Origin: Hippasteria phrygiana | Lineage: Eukaryota > Echinodermata > Asteroidea > Valvatida > Goniasteridae | Assembly (NCBI GenBank): GCA_037893225.1 | Contig: JAZGUH010000185.1 | Location: forward strand, 3,049,501-3,113,500 | Length of the DNA stretch: 64,000 nt | Reading direction: 5' to 3' | Shown here: positions 11,146-23,700 of the stretch, in pieces | Layout of the letters: each line of letters starts with the position of its first letter | How positions within the stretch are numbered: the stretch's first letter is position 1 | Notes under the pieces: model-generated | Seen by the model: only the letters and a program-made list of their open reading frames with translations | Told to the model about the DNA's origin: nothing | Databases searched by the model: none | Position numbers and translations under genes: made by a program

Positions 11146-11446
11146 ACATTGATTCCTAATACCTGGTAAGTTTCTCTTGTGGTCTGTTTTATGAAATTTA
11201 AAATGAATGTGGTAAAAAAATCTCATGTTTTAGTACGTAAAAAATGTAACATGTATGTGACACCTGTTACCGAAGTCTCCTCATTAATTTCTATTTATTA
11301 AATAATAACACATTTAACCGAATAAATATGCATTTTTTCGGAAAATGTTTAGCCACCAGGAATCTGCAGGTGCAGCAATTTGCCATGCACCAGTTAATAT
11401 GGCGGGAATGTTTCATAAAAGCTGGCAAGTCCAGTCGAGTGGCCTT

Positions 11447-11628
11447 AGGCCCGGTTCATACTTCATGCGAATGCGAAGCGAATTTGACGCCATGAAACAT
11501 TCGCAGCGAAGATTCGCACATGTTGAAATGTGTTCAACTTTTGCGAATTCGCATCGCGAATATTTGGCGTTGACGTCATAAACAAATTCGCTTCGCATTC
11601 GCATTCTCATGAAGTATGAACCGGGCTT
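11447..11628. mobile_element. Palindromic MITE, GGCCCGGTTCATACTTCATG ends
   Basis: The termini are imperfect inverted repeats of roughly 40 bp; the right side ends CATGAAGTATGAACCGGGC. The interior is rich in GCGAA/TTCGC words and also folds back. No coding capacity. Confidence 0.8.
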
Positions 11629-11914
11629 TACAGGGGTTCAAATACGCAATGGTGTATGCAATAGTTTGACAAGCGTAGATTTTCAATTAAACGTTTTAAA
11701 ATGTATTGTAAATTGTGGCATATACACGTAATATTGAACAAACGCCTTTCTTTAATATGTAAGTTTTTCTTGAATAACTTGATTAAAATGATACATCTTC
11801 TTTTGTTTAGAATGTAATCAATCTAATTTGGAATTTAATTAATATAATAGTTTAGGTTTGGTAAGTCTTGTCATATGTTTTAACGAGATAGAAGTTTGGA
11901 CAGAAAGAATTTAA

Positions 11915-12023
11915 TACACTGCAAAAACTGGTGTCAGATTAACACCATGTGTTATCTATGTTGAACCATTCGCCAATATAAACACACATGGTGTTAATTT
12001 TACACCACAGTTTTTGCAGTGTA
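11915..12023. mobile_element. TACACTGCAAAAACTG MITE
   Basis: The ends TACACTGCAAAAACTG and CAGTTTTTGCAGTGTA are perfect 16-bp inverted repeats, possibly with a TA target. Inside are inverted GGTGTxxxxTTAACACC blocks. A sister copy is at 61154-61265. Confidence 0.8.
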
Positions 12024-12558
12024 TTGCCATTTCTTGTAGTCTTGCACTCGTATTGTTACCGGTTCGTTATTTTTTGTTTTTTTTTGGTTTATGTTATTTT
12101 CGTTTGGAAACCATAGTCCGCATGAATTCTTATTAGCCTTGGTTCGTGTTCTGTAAGAAAAAGAAATTTTAGACACATTTCAGATTCGGAATGATGTTGA
12201 GTGGGTAGATTTATCAAAAACCGAATACAGAAACCCGTGGTAAAAACAACAGAATTACCAGATGGTTTATGCACTGACCGACACATTATTAAATATTCAT
12301 ACATGATCAATGCAGTTCTTATTTTTTTTCAATTTCTGCGCCGACACCGGGGCGTCTTTTTCTCCTTGTTTAAACCCATCGACCGGAATCCGAGTGCATT
12401 ATTTAAGCATGATTCAAAACCTTTCAATGCGAAAGTAGGATAAGACAAATGAAATAGAAAAAGAAAGAAATGAAACTAGAAGAAACAAAAATAGTCTAGC
12501 GGCATGCCATTTTCAATAAGGAAAGAGTATAGGCCTGTTTCTTTTTACACTGCTTTTG

Positions 12559-12640
12559 TAAACTGGCAGGAGCGGGATTCGAACCTGCGACCTCCGGAAC
12601 ACCGTTAACGGCGCTCTTGAACTGAGCTATCTTGCCCTGT
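12559..12640 (-). repeat. tRNA-derived SINE head
   Basis: Read on the minus strand, this has an A-box-like AGATAGCTCAGTTCAAGAGC and a B-box-like GGTTCGAATCCCGCTCC ending CTGCCAG. The anticodon stem is imperfect, so a working tRNA is unlikely. Confidence 0.6.
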
Positions 12641-13298
12641 GTTGGCGGTCTCCCAAATTGTCAGTCTTCTTTGTTCTTGCCAGGCAATGTTTTCTCAAGA
12701 TGGTTTCCGCTGACACTGAAGTCCCCCAAATGAATTTTGTGAGTTATATCGATTGATCGGCACAGCCTCTCTTCCCTTTGTAGTTTTATAGATTTCTTTT
12801 GAGACATAAAAACATGGCCTTTCCAAGAGATCTTGCTGGGGTCAAAAGGTCAGACCCTCTTTCACCAATTATATACTTCACGTCATTCCAGTCGGCAAGT
12901 GGTTTGTAGCAATATAATCATTACTTTTTAATTTAGCCTTGAAAACCCAACACAATTGTCAGTGAGATGTTCAGATTAGACTCCAGCGTTCATCAGTGGT
13001 AGTGCCCGAGTCGCCAGTTTTCTACTTAATTTAGTACAGCAGACGATTCTAGATTGATATTTGGTCGACGAGGACACAAGAGTATTAGGCCACGCACAAA
13101 AGAATCGGTTGTAGTATCGACCAATACACATGGTTGTTTTTTTACCAAGAGTCGTGAATGAATCGCGCAGAGACCGCTGCTCATATAACAATAACCCTTA
13201 TCGGGATTTTGGTTTCTGAAATGATAAACAATACCTGCTATAATACACGAAGAAAGATATTGCCAATATAGCCTACCTATAGAACATCATGTGTTGAG

Positions 13299-13557
13299 CA
13301 GCAGCGTAGCCAGGGAGGCGTGGGGGGGGGGGGGGGGGGGGGGCGCACGCCCCCCATAAAAAAATCGTAAACGGAGAAAATAATAGCATTATTAAGAAAA
13401 ATACTGTGATTGTAAGGGAAGTGCCAAGTGTTAGTCCTATGCTAAGTGATCATGGTTTAATAGAAATTGGCGCACCCCCCCCCCCCCCCCCCCCACTGTA
13501 ACATCCAGCCCCCCCCCCCCCACACCCCCTAAGGAGAGAGCCCTGGCTACGCCGCTG
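13299..13557. mobile_element. MITE with CAGCGTAGCCAGGG ends and G/C homopolymers
   Basis: The left CAGCGTAGCCAGGG and right CCCTGGCTACGCCGCTG are inverted. The interior has a poly-G run (13322-13343) and poly-C runs (13477-13521), also in inverted arrangement. A degraded relative is near 60740-60945. Confidence 0.7.
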
Positions 13558-14688
13558 GTGTTATGAGTACGTGCAGGTTTTTTTTTTTTTGGGGGGGGGG
13601 CATGGACGGGGACATTTCAACAACATATTTTTCTGCAATTGAGCAGTGTACACAGAAAGCTAATTCGCTATAGAAAGAACTATAATGGGCCTAGCTTTCC
13701 TCACAAATTTGTTGAATGTGTGATATTTCATGCTTTTCTAAAAATTACATCCGCATTTAAAATTTTAAATGCTATTAAAGTGCCAAACCAATACAAATAC
13801 TCTTCTACCTTCAACAGAACAAAAAACTCACAATCATCTGTGCATGTCTGGAATATTTTTCCTCCACAGAGATGTTCTACCCCGCATGGTCCTTCAAAAA
13901 AAAAAAAAAAATACAAAAACAAAACAAAAAACAAAGAAAAGCAAAAACAAAAACAAACGAATAAAGAAACCCCAACATTTCACGAGACAGCACGATGTGG
14001 TACCGGTATTTAATGGAGTCCTATCGCTTGTAAAACTGGACTCCATATTGTACATTGAGTGCTGCATGAATCATGATTATGCTTTAACTACGCGCACGCA
14101 TGCGCAATACAAAGTGGGGCTCCTGACATGTGTGACGGGGGGAACTTCCCTACAAAACATTTTTTTTTTTTGGTTCCCCTTTTGTAAAGAATTCAGAGTG
14201 CCATTACTTCAAAATAATTTAGTTGAAAACAATAATTGAGGGCCATCTTTTCAGAAGACTCCCACCACGACGTTAAACTTGAAAAGCAACATGGTGCATC
14301 TTTTCAAGCGGATTCCACAATGCAAACTACTCCCCACCCCGCCCGGTGTTTCTTTCCCTACAACCGGCTGTGGAAAAATATGACGACCCCTAATAGCGCA
14401 ATGGAGTCATCCCTATTAGTAACAACACATTGTCATTTTTCGGTGAAAAATAGCGGTGCCGGCCTCGTGGACAAAGCTTATTAACGCGTAACGAATGATT
14501 ACGATAAGGTATTTAACGAGGAACGTCGAAACAAAATAATGAACAAACGAGGGACGGAAACTGCAGAGTAAAGCATTGTACGCGACGTAGCTTCGGCTTG
14601 CAAGGCACTGTGCTTGAATCTCATATCGCGTATTGGACTTCTGAGAACAGGGAGTGGCGAGTGCGTTTCGCGGTAGTTTGACTCGAAG

Positions 14689-14770
14689 ATGCATCTGGTT
14701 TCGCTCTTGTTAGTGGTTATATCCACTGCGGTGTCAACTTTACAAGTCAAAAGTACCCAGACAACGAAAG
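14689..14770 (+). CDS. Gene 2 exon 1: signal peptide
   Basis: The ATG begins MHLVSLLLVVISTAVSTLQV, a typical hydrophobic secretion signal with a small-residue cleavage region. The exon ends in phase 1 at gtaaga, as does the equivalent first exon of gene 3. Confidence 0.8.
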
Positions 14771-17700
14771 GTAAGAAACCGACAACAGAAATAAAAAAAA
14801 AATATCAATTAAACATCTTTGGTGTGCAGGTAAACACTTTTAATAATTTTCAAAGTGAACGGGGCGCTAATCTGAAGTCATCAACCCATAATGCAATGCC
14901 GTATAGACGAATCCGGCGACCAAAATTAGAAGCATTTACTGCGGTGGCATCACGCTCGCGTGCGTATTTTACGCACGCGCTCGATGCAGCTTCGACCATG
15001 TACCAACAGGGTGTTTACAACTTGCCAAAATGCGCGCGCGACTTGAAATTAAAGAACGCGCGCATCCTGCACGCGAGCGCGGCTCCACTGTAAAAATGGC
15101 GTCGGCGAATTCCTGTATAGTTATGCAGGTATCACGGAATTTTAAGTTAAAAAGTCGTATCCTCATCGAGTGATCCCCACAATGTCGCTTTCAAGGTTGT
15201 ATCGTAAAACAAAGACACCGGAAAGTTGGTCGACCACCGACATAGGGCAAGATAGCTGAGTTGGTAGAGCGCCGGTACGGTATTCCGGAGGTCGCAGGTT
15301 CAAATCCCGCTCCTGCCAGTTTTCTTTGTTCACTTTGAAAATTTAGGCACGTTTCTAAAAATAATTATGTAACGAATATTTCTGTTGGTTTCGAGTAAGA
15401 GACCCTGACTTTATTTAGCAGGGGATCTGGGCAACTAAAAATAGGTGTTAATGTGTTGCACACTGTAAAACAAATCCCATAAAATCACGGGTTTTTCCCC
15501 CTGTAAAAAGGCAGACAATCACTGTATTTTAAGTTTGAACGGGTTTTGAACGTAAAATCTCATGTTCTCCTACACGAATCTCATTACGCAGCAACTGACC
15601 AATCAGATCTGAGGAAATTTGTGTTCACACAAGTCATGTTAAATTGTAGTGTTTCGTCCAAAACGTAGTGTTTCTTGACTATAATATAATAATTATTTAG
15701 GCAATTCCACATAGGAATTTAGACTTTTTGTAAACAGAGGTGAAGAATCGCATTACATCTTCTTTTGTATTCAAATATTGAAATTTTTCTCGGAAACCGT
15801 GACTTCATGATGGCAGGATATGCTGAATATACAGCCAAAGCGCTACATTATTCAGTGTGTAGTGTTTAGTAAATTACCGTCGTATTTGGACATTTGATAT
15901 TTAGAGTAATGTATAATAAATCACGTCTATTTAGTCTGGTTCCAATTTCTGTAAATGTATGATTACTTATACACCAAGTTTATAGTAACTTAGTGAAATT
16001 TTTTATACCCTGTATATTTTTACGGGAATAGTAGGGTTATTTTAAGGGACAGCAACGTAAAATAACAGTATTCATGAGTCGTTAGACTCCCGTTTTTTTA
16101 CGGGATTGCGCTGGCGTCCAAACTGCCAGGAAATTCCCGTAAAAAAACACGGTGTTTTCTATTTTAAGTGCAGCCTTAATGGGGTTCACTGGCGGATCCA
16201 TTGGGGTGAAATGGGCCCATGGGCCCCCTCCCCACCCAGCCCCGCCACCTAAAACTAATAATAATAAGGCGAAGTAAAACAAAACATGTTTGGCGTCCCC
16301 ACCCGCTTCCTTTTTGGGGGCCTCCTGTATTTTGTTTTTTTTACCAGTGGAAAATAAGGTGAAAATAACCCCCAAAATATCAACCGATCCATCGGAAAAT
16401 AAAACTGCTTGCGAGTCAGAACTTCTAAAACTAGTAAAACCACTGTAAACATGTTTATTTCTCTTGTCCAACATGTCTCTTTAATTTTTGTGCATTTGGA
16501 CAGTTGAAATTTTAAAAATAAAGACGTCCAACTTAAAAAAAAATATATATATATAAAAGGCCCCTCTTCCTTCCTTTTTTTAACAATCCCGGATGATAAA
16601 CATGTATATTTTGTTGTGTGATCTGCAAATCGTTTGCGTGACCAATGTGCAGATCCATGTGGGGGTCAAATGGTCCCCTTCCCACCCCACCCCACCCCGA
16701 CACCCAAAATTCATAATAATCGACAATGTCAGAATATGTTGTTTGATCTGCAAATCGTTTGCGTAACCGGTGTGAACATTGAACTGGTTTTGCATTGCGA
16801 AAAAGTATTCTTTTTTCACGATTTGTAACATGACGTCTTCTAACGGCGTTCGGTAGCTAGGGGGGTCAACTAGATTTGACACGACGTCATCGTGTAGATT
16901 TTTATTGCTGGCCAATCAGCGATGTGTGTTAGCTTTGTGGTGGCACTGTGGGCCAGTGTGCAGGGTGAACAGGCAGTGTAAATGCTGTGGGTTGAGAGGA
17001 TCTAGTGTGAAATGGGTTTGTGGTATTCTTTGCCTGGTGCATGTTTCCCTTCATCTTCCGATCTTTCCTACTTCAAGAGGAATATTTATTACTACCTTTT
17101 ATATCTTTGATTATTTTTTTCTTACCTACGTACCTCGAGTGGCGAACTTGCATAAACAATGTTACATGTAAGACGAGGTGTGTGGCGGAAGTTTCTTTTC
17201 GCAAATATCAGACAGGCCAACACATTTGTTTCATTCAAAAGGTTGCCAACAGACGTTAAAGGCGGGAGGGGGCATAATCATTTCAGTGCATAATGTAAGT
17301 TGGAATAAAAGACAACTCCCATGGGTTCGGTATCTTCATTTTCGGGTTTTGTTGGTTACTTTTTTGGGTTGAATATGATTTAAGGACAAAATCATGTGAT
17401 TTTTATATTGAAAATTAACGTGGTCATTAGCAGAATGTAAGCTGTAACACTATCCTTTTGGAGGGGGGGGGGGGGTGTTTGTGTATTACCTTTAAGCATT
17501 CCGGGAAAACTTTCTTTTCTCGTTAAAGCCTTAGCTTTACATTAGTCAATTTCACTTTTTAATTTTAGTTGCGACACCGATTTACCATTGGTCCCTTGGT
17601 GACAACGGGACAGTGGAAATTAGGAGCGATGAATCTTGCGGAGACGCTGATTTCACTGAGGCGGAAGTTTATAAAGTGGGCTTCGCGTACCTCATTCCCG

Positions 17701-20700
17701 CCCCGGATGTCGTGGAAGATGCCTGCGGAGTTTTGCTCGGGGTGTCCTACATCGATCTTGGCAATTTCAACGGTACCTGTGTTGCCGATCCGGAAGACTG
17801 TATCTCAGGAGGCTCTACTTGGTCTATCTGGCTCAATAGCATACATCTTTATTTGGAGGCGAGACCTGCTCCTCTCGTCATGTCGGGGAATCCTTTCGAT
17901 TCAATGTCCGGTTTTTCTTTATGGATCACGAAGGAGAGATACATTCTGTGCTCAGCTCGCAGTCAAGGTGAATGGATTCATGTGTGCATGAATACAAGCT
18001 CTCTAATCTCGCCACAGTATGAATTTGAATCTGATGGGTGGTTTCACGTAGCGTGCGCTTTTGACTTTCATGACAACGAGACAGTGGCTTACATCAATGG
18101 AGAGGAGGTGGATCAGCTTGAGAATTGTCACATTGATGAGAATTACACGTACTTTCTTTATCCGGACGCTGAAGAACGTTCGAGAAATTTGTTTATTGGA
18201 AACCTGCCTGACACGCGGATTTACAAGGTATTTGGATACAGCAATCTGGTGGTGACGGACGGCATTGTAGACAAGGACGACATTCAACGCCTCTACTCGT
18301 GTGGATCATTGAGTAAGTTTGTTTTGAAGCAACTTCCCTACAAATATGTAGAACTTAATGGTGATTTTGGATGTTATTGTATAACACCACGAGAAAACTG
18401 GAAAAAGGGTTCTTCATGTCCCCTATAAGAAATAATTGGAGAAAAATTAGTCTGGAAGTGAGTTTAATCCCATTCTAGAATACGTTCAAAGCATATGTTG
18501 GGTATCGGCCCAGTTTGGAAACAAAAGTGACCCTCTGTACCATATTGAGGAATGTCCCCCAAGTTTGACTCTTTGATGTTATCATGCCAGGATGATAAGG
18601 AATTAATAGGCTTTCTGAAAATACCAAATTGATCACTACCTACTCCAGTCGGAAAATATGACCCGAAAGAGGTGCAAACGTTCAAAGAACAAATTTGGAG
18701 AAAAGAATCACGCGGTACGCGCGCCACCTAAGTAAACCATCAACACTGTCAATATTTTTCACCTTTTTCTGTCCTTTTCAATACAAAAATACAAACACCT
18801 CAATATTTATTCCGACACGATATAGATTACTTAAAGTGATGATTACTTGATAACTAGTATTGGGAACATCCCTCATATTTACGCTCCAGAGGGTCACAAA
18901 TGTTTTGTAGCTATTATTATTAAATTAGACGCGGATCCAGGATTTTCTTTTACTATGGCGGCGCCATTTAACATCCCAGTTTTGTTCTTACCCGTCGGTG
19001 GGTTTCGACCCCCCCCCCATTCCCATCTGGGTCCGCCCCGCAAATCTATAGTGCTCAGCCATCCATGACTGCACGAATGACAGAAAGGTATCAACGAAAA
19101 TTTGTCATATGAACTATACCTTTATGATACATTTTTGGTGCACGTCAAGCTTTTACAGACTGAATGCTGATTTTGTTGCCCCTCCTCCGTCTCCTCCTCT
19201 CAGATTGGAACCTGAAAATTCGACGACTTGTGCAAGTCCCTCAATCCAACCCACTGGATATCGAGCTCAATTGCATGGTTAGCGCGGCCACGGGCCCCTC
19301 CATAGCCTGGCGAGTCTACCAACCGAGGTGCAACCTCTGGAAGAGCCTGCACAACGAAACCGACTCCGGCCGTGAGCGTGTACAGAACCACACCATTTCG
19401 TCGTGTGTCCAGACGTCAACCCTGACTATTTTCAATCATCGAGAACGAGGTTACGGCGGCTCCGTGATTGAGTGTTTAGCGTCCACCCCAGGGAGTACTG
19501 CTGTCGTTTCAGCTAATTTTTCCATGCCAGGTTCGTCATACGCTCTAAACAGTTGTCCGTGCGCAAATCCGGTACTTCGAGGACATAGGAAGATAAAAAC
19601 AAGACAATTTGCTTATTGGAATCATCTCGATTTTCTCGGATTTTAGTTTCTTGTTGGGCATAGAATCGGACAATAGGGGCGATTAGCAGAAGTTAGTGCG
19701 CCGCCAAGAGTTTGTAATGGATCGCTGCGCATTCGAAAAGATCGACACGTCCGGAAGTATATTGGATCTTTTTATTGTACTTACTGCGCATCTGAAAAAG
19801 TGGACACATCCGGAAGTGTCTACATTAGTTTTCAAATACGCAGAGAAGCTGTCCGTGCTGTGCGCATAATGGCCTGTGTGTTACAAATTCCTGGGGGCGT
19901 ACTATTGTGAATCGCCCTTATGCTTTTAGAGTGTAGTTATCCCTGTTTTGGCGGGGGCGATGACAATTCCTGATGATGTACTAAATGTTTGCCTCGGTGA
20001 AAATATTTAGTTGCTTTTAATACGAAGTCCAATCTCTTGGGGAGGAGAAGTCCTGCACCGCCTCTGGGTTTAAAGGGATTTAATGCCTTGGAGGCGTTGA
20101 AAGTTCTTTAGTTGGAAGGACGCCAGTTTTGTATGGAAATATCAGGCCGTTTCAAAATTGGGAACTTCAGAGTGGTTCCCTTGGTCTGTAGCACTCTGGG
20201 TGCGTACAGACTGCACTATTTACGGCGCCAGTCTGAATGTCCAAATACTTATACCCAGCACGATATGGGGCAGAGGGGTACCCCCCTTTTTGTCCCTATA
20301 CCCTATACACTCTCCAGACTATTGTTACCTGACACATCCCCCCTAGACATCTCAAAAGAATTCCTGCGATTCCGGGAACACAATGACCAAGGACAAAAGA
20401 GGGGGGGGGGGGGGGGGTTCCCTCTGCCCCATATCGTGCATCATATGCAAATACTAAAGTCTCTCTTTAGTATACTAACACCAAGACCTTGGGGGGAAAG
20501 GTTTAAACCAAAGAGATGAAAATTTGAGTGATTTCAAGACAATATGTGCTTTTGAACGCCAGTGATATTAATCTATTCGACACTGTTATTTTTATTTCTG
20601 TAGAGGAGGCAGAATTACAAGTCAATTCTACTTACCAGGAGAACGATATCTGCAGCGGGGCGATGGTATATGCAGCAGACAAAGGTATGAATATGCTGCA

Positions 20701-23700
20701 TGTTCGAATGTCGTCTCCGATCTAGATTTTTTCTTTCGCAGACTGCACAGTACAATCAACACGTATACATAACTACGAAATATTATAAATGCCATTAAGT
20801 AGGAAATAACATCGTCATAACCTCCCCCGTCCACTTTGACTAGAAAATCCCATCCAAGGGGTTGACTGTGTCTTCATTTAAAAAAAAAGCCATGAACTAA
20901 AGTCAGTTCAGTTCGCACATTGTTGACATTTTAACTCACCGGTGTCATTGGATGCATCCCGGATATTAGGTATCATATAATTGCTGTTTTTGTTGTTGTT
21001 GTTGTTGTTGTCCACTGCACGTACTGCGCATTTGAAAAAGTCGACACGTCCAGACGTGTCGACCTTTTCATCGTACGTACTGCGCATTTGAAAAAGTCGA
21101 CACGTCCAGACGTGTCGACCTTTTCATTGTACGTATACTGCGCATTTGAACAAAGTCGATACGTCTAGACGTGTCGACCTTTTCATTGTACGTACTGCGC
21201 ATTTGAAAAAAAGTCGATACGTCCGGAAGTGTCGGGGTGACTGATTTAAGGTGTCGAGGGTAATTTCAGGACAATGTTTACCTTTTGAACGTATGTGATA
21301 TTAATCTATTCGATACTGCTTATGTTTTCTATTTTTCTAGACCAAGAGTCCACTAAACAGACAGACGGCATCCTTAATCAGTTCTTCGAAAATGTCTCTA
21401 CTTATCAGGAGAACGACATCTATAGCACGGCGACGATATACGAGAAAACAGACAGAGGTAGGGGTTGAATGCCGTCTCCGACTAACATTTCTTCTGTTCA
21501 CAAACGGTACATGTTTTAGCAAAACATTAGTGCTTAGTTCACAATCAACAAAGGCTGATCATAACGTTTATTTTGGATGGTTATTACACTCTAAAATGAC
21601 GAAGAGTTACAATCAACGCGTACGTACCTACGAAATGTTATCAATGCCATAGGTAGAAATAGAAGTTAGAAATAGAATCAATTGATCGCGAGAATAAACC
21701 TCAAAATCCACGCTCCGTCAAACGAAGATACCCCCACTGCAAAAACTGTGTTTAGCAATTAAGCACTTTACTAAACACTTTAGTAAACACTTTTAAAAAC
21801 ACGGATAGTGTTTAGCCATCAAACATTGATGTTTAGGAATTGGACACGTTATGTTTACAAACTGATTTAATTGCTGAACACAGTTTTTAGAGTGTACCGT
21901 AAAGAAGCCGCAGTGTTCGCAGTGTCCTGATTTTTATTTTTTTTACTAGCCTGAGCTGAAAAACTACCGTACAACAATGTGGTTTTTTGAATGAAAAAAG
22001 AGACATTTCAGTTCAGGTCATTTTAACAAAATATTGCAACTTGCATTACCGAAATCATAATGAAAAAATTACGTTAACTTTAGATCAATTTATTATTCAC
22101 ATTGCTATCAGGTGAAGAAAGAGTAAAGAGTCCGTCGCTAGACTAGTCAGTGTTTGGTATCAAGACTTGAACGCTCTGTAAATTACACCTTCGATAAAAA
22201 CCAACCTTAATGATTTTTGAAAATTCTGTCAAAATTCAAAAGAAACCTCATTCTAATGGATTCCTTTAAAAAATCAACGTTTTAAATTGTATACAGTAAC
22301 AATTACAATATTATTATACTCTTTAACAATCGCGCCTGACGATGTGAGTATTAAGCCTCACGTACAAACCGTAATGACGCGAGTCCATCACTCGACTCGA
22401 GTCCGACTGGAGTCACAATTTTTGGCCACTCGAATCGACTCGACTCCCGACAGTTTAATGGCTCGACTTGACTCGACGCGACTGTAATCTAACCAGAAGA
22501 CTCGACTCGAACTAAGGCAAATAAGACTCGAGTCCCAATAATAAATTTAAAACTTTGAGAAAAATATTTGCAATGACTTACGGTACAAATGTATGTCCAC
22601 GTTACTTCGCGTACACAATGTATGCCTAAGTACAGTACGCGTACATCGCCCACTTATCGTACACAAACACCGTGTCACGTCATGGACTCCCACCTTGTGG
22701 CTTTGTATAGCAGGTCTTCATCAAGAGTGAATTGTGGTTTTTAACATGTACTAGCCCGGATATAAATTTTTTAAAAATGACTTTCTCTCTTTTGGTCATT
22801 TATTATGACTCGACTCGACTCCACACTGTTACTCGACGCGACGCGACGCGACTCGACGTTCTTGACCTGATAACTCGACTCAACTCGAGTCACTTTTTAA
22901 AAATGACTTGACTCGGCTCCAGTCAAAAAATTCCAATTACTTGTTAACTGTGCCGACATTTGGCCAGAAGAAACACAGTATAGTATTGGTACGGTGTCAG
23001 TCGCTATAGGTCCAAGGTTACGGTGTTCGGATGACTCAAGAAAGTTTTGGTTCACAGGTCGTGTAAAAAACACTTGAAATCTTGAAGCAAAGTTTAAAGC
23101 CTAAGCTGTATTGAATTGAATTGAATTGAATTGAATTGAATTGAATTGAATTGAATTGAATTGAATTGAATTGAATTGAATTGAATTGAATTGAATTGAA
23201 TTGAATTGAATTGAATTGAATTGAATTGAATTGAATTGAATTGAATTGAATTGAATTGAATTGAATTGGTTTATTAATGGTCCCTCACGACCACATGCCG
23301 AATTACAGACACATGTACAATAAAAATTAGCATTAAAACATATACAATACGATTAAAATAAAAAAATATAAAATATAATAACACATTAAAAAAGAACTAA
23401 ATCGGTTAATGCTTTTAGGCCTAATTCATGGACCCACAATGGCAAGGTTTACTGAGTAAAATTGAAAAGATTGTACATAAAATTAATATATAATTAATAT
23501 ATTGATAAATTATAACAATGACCTTAGATATTTTAAACAGGTTTTAATTTTATTGCGCTCTTTATAACGAACTGTTAATAATTGTTAAGATTAAAATGTA
23601 GAAATTACAAGTGTTGTAACACGCTTACCAAAAACTGCAAAGACGTCGTAGTTTGGCCAGTGTGCTCCCTGTAAGGGTACCGACTATCTTTTTCTACTAT

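Larger units (their letters stand above)
8473..14688. other. Intergenic region between gene 1 and gene 2
   Basis: No exon with credible splice sites or conserved sequence was found on either strand over 6.2 kb. It holds SINE pieces, several MITEs, a CCCTAACC-type tract at 9876-9926 and homopolymer G/C runs. Promoter elements of gene 2 should lie at its right end, but I cannot point to a convincing TATA box. Confidence 0.6.

Noticed and set aside
15246..15320. Possible functional tRNA gene
   Set aside because: A and B boxes are present but the anticodon stem is mismatched, the loop lacks the usual bases and several degraded copies exist; a SINE head is the better reading.
17569..17991. Alternative open frame over the LamG exon
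   Set aside because: Out of frame with splice phases and without LamG signatures; a shadow of the real frame.
21015..21240. CRISPR-like array
   Set aside because: Repeats are contiguous and palindromic without unique spacers, in a eukaryotic intron.
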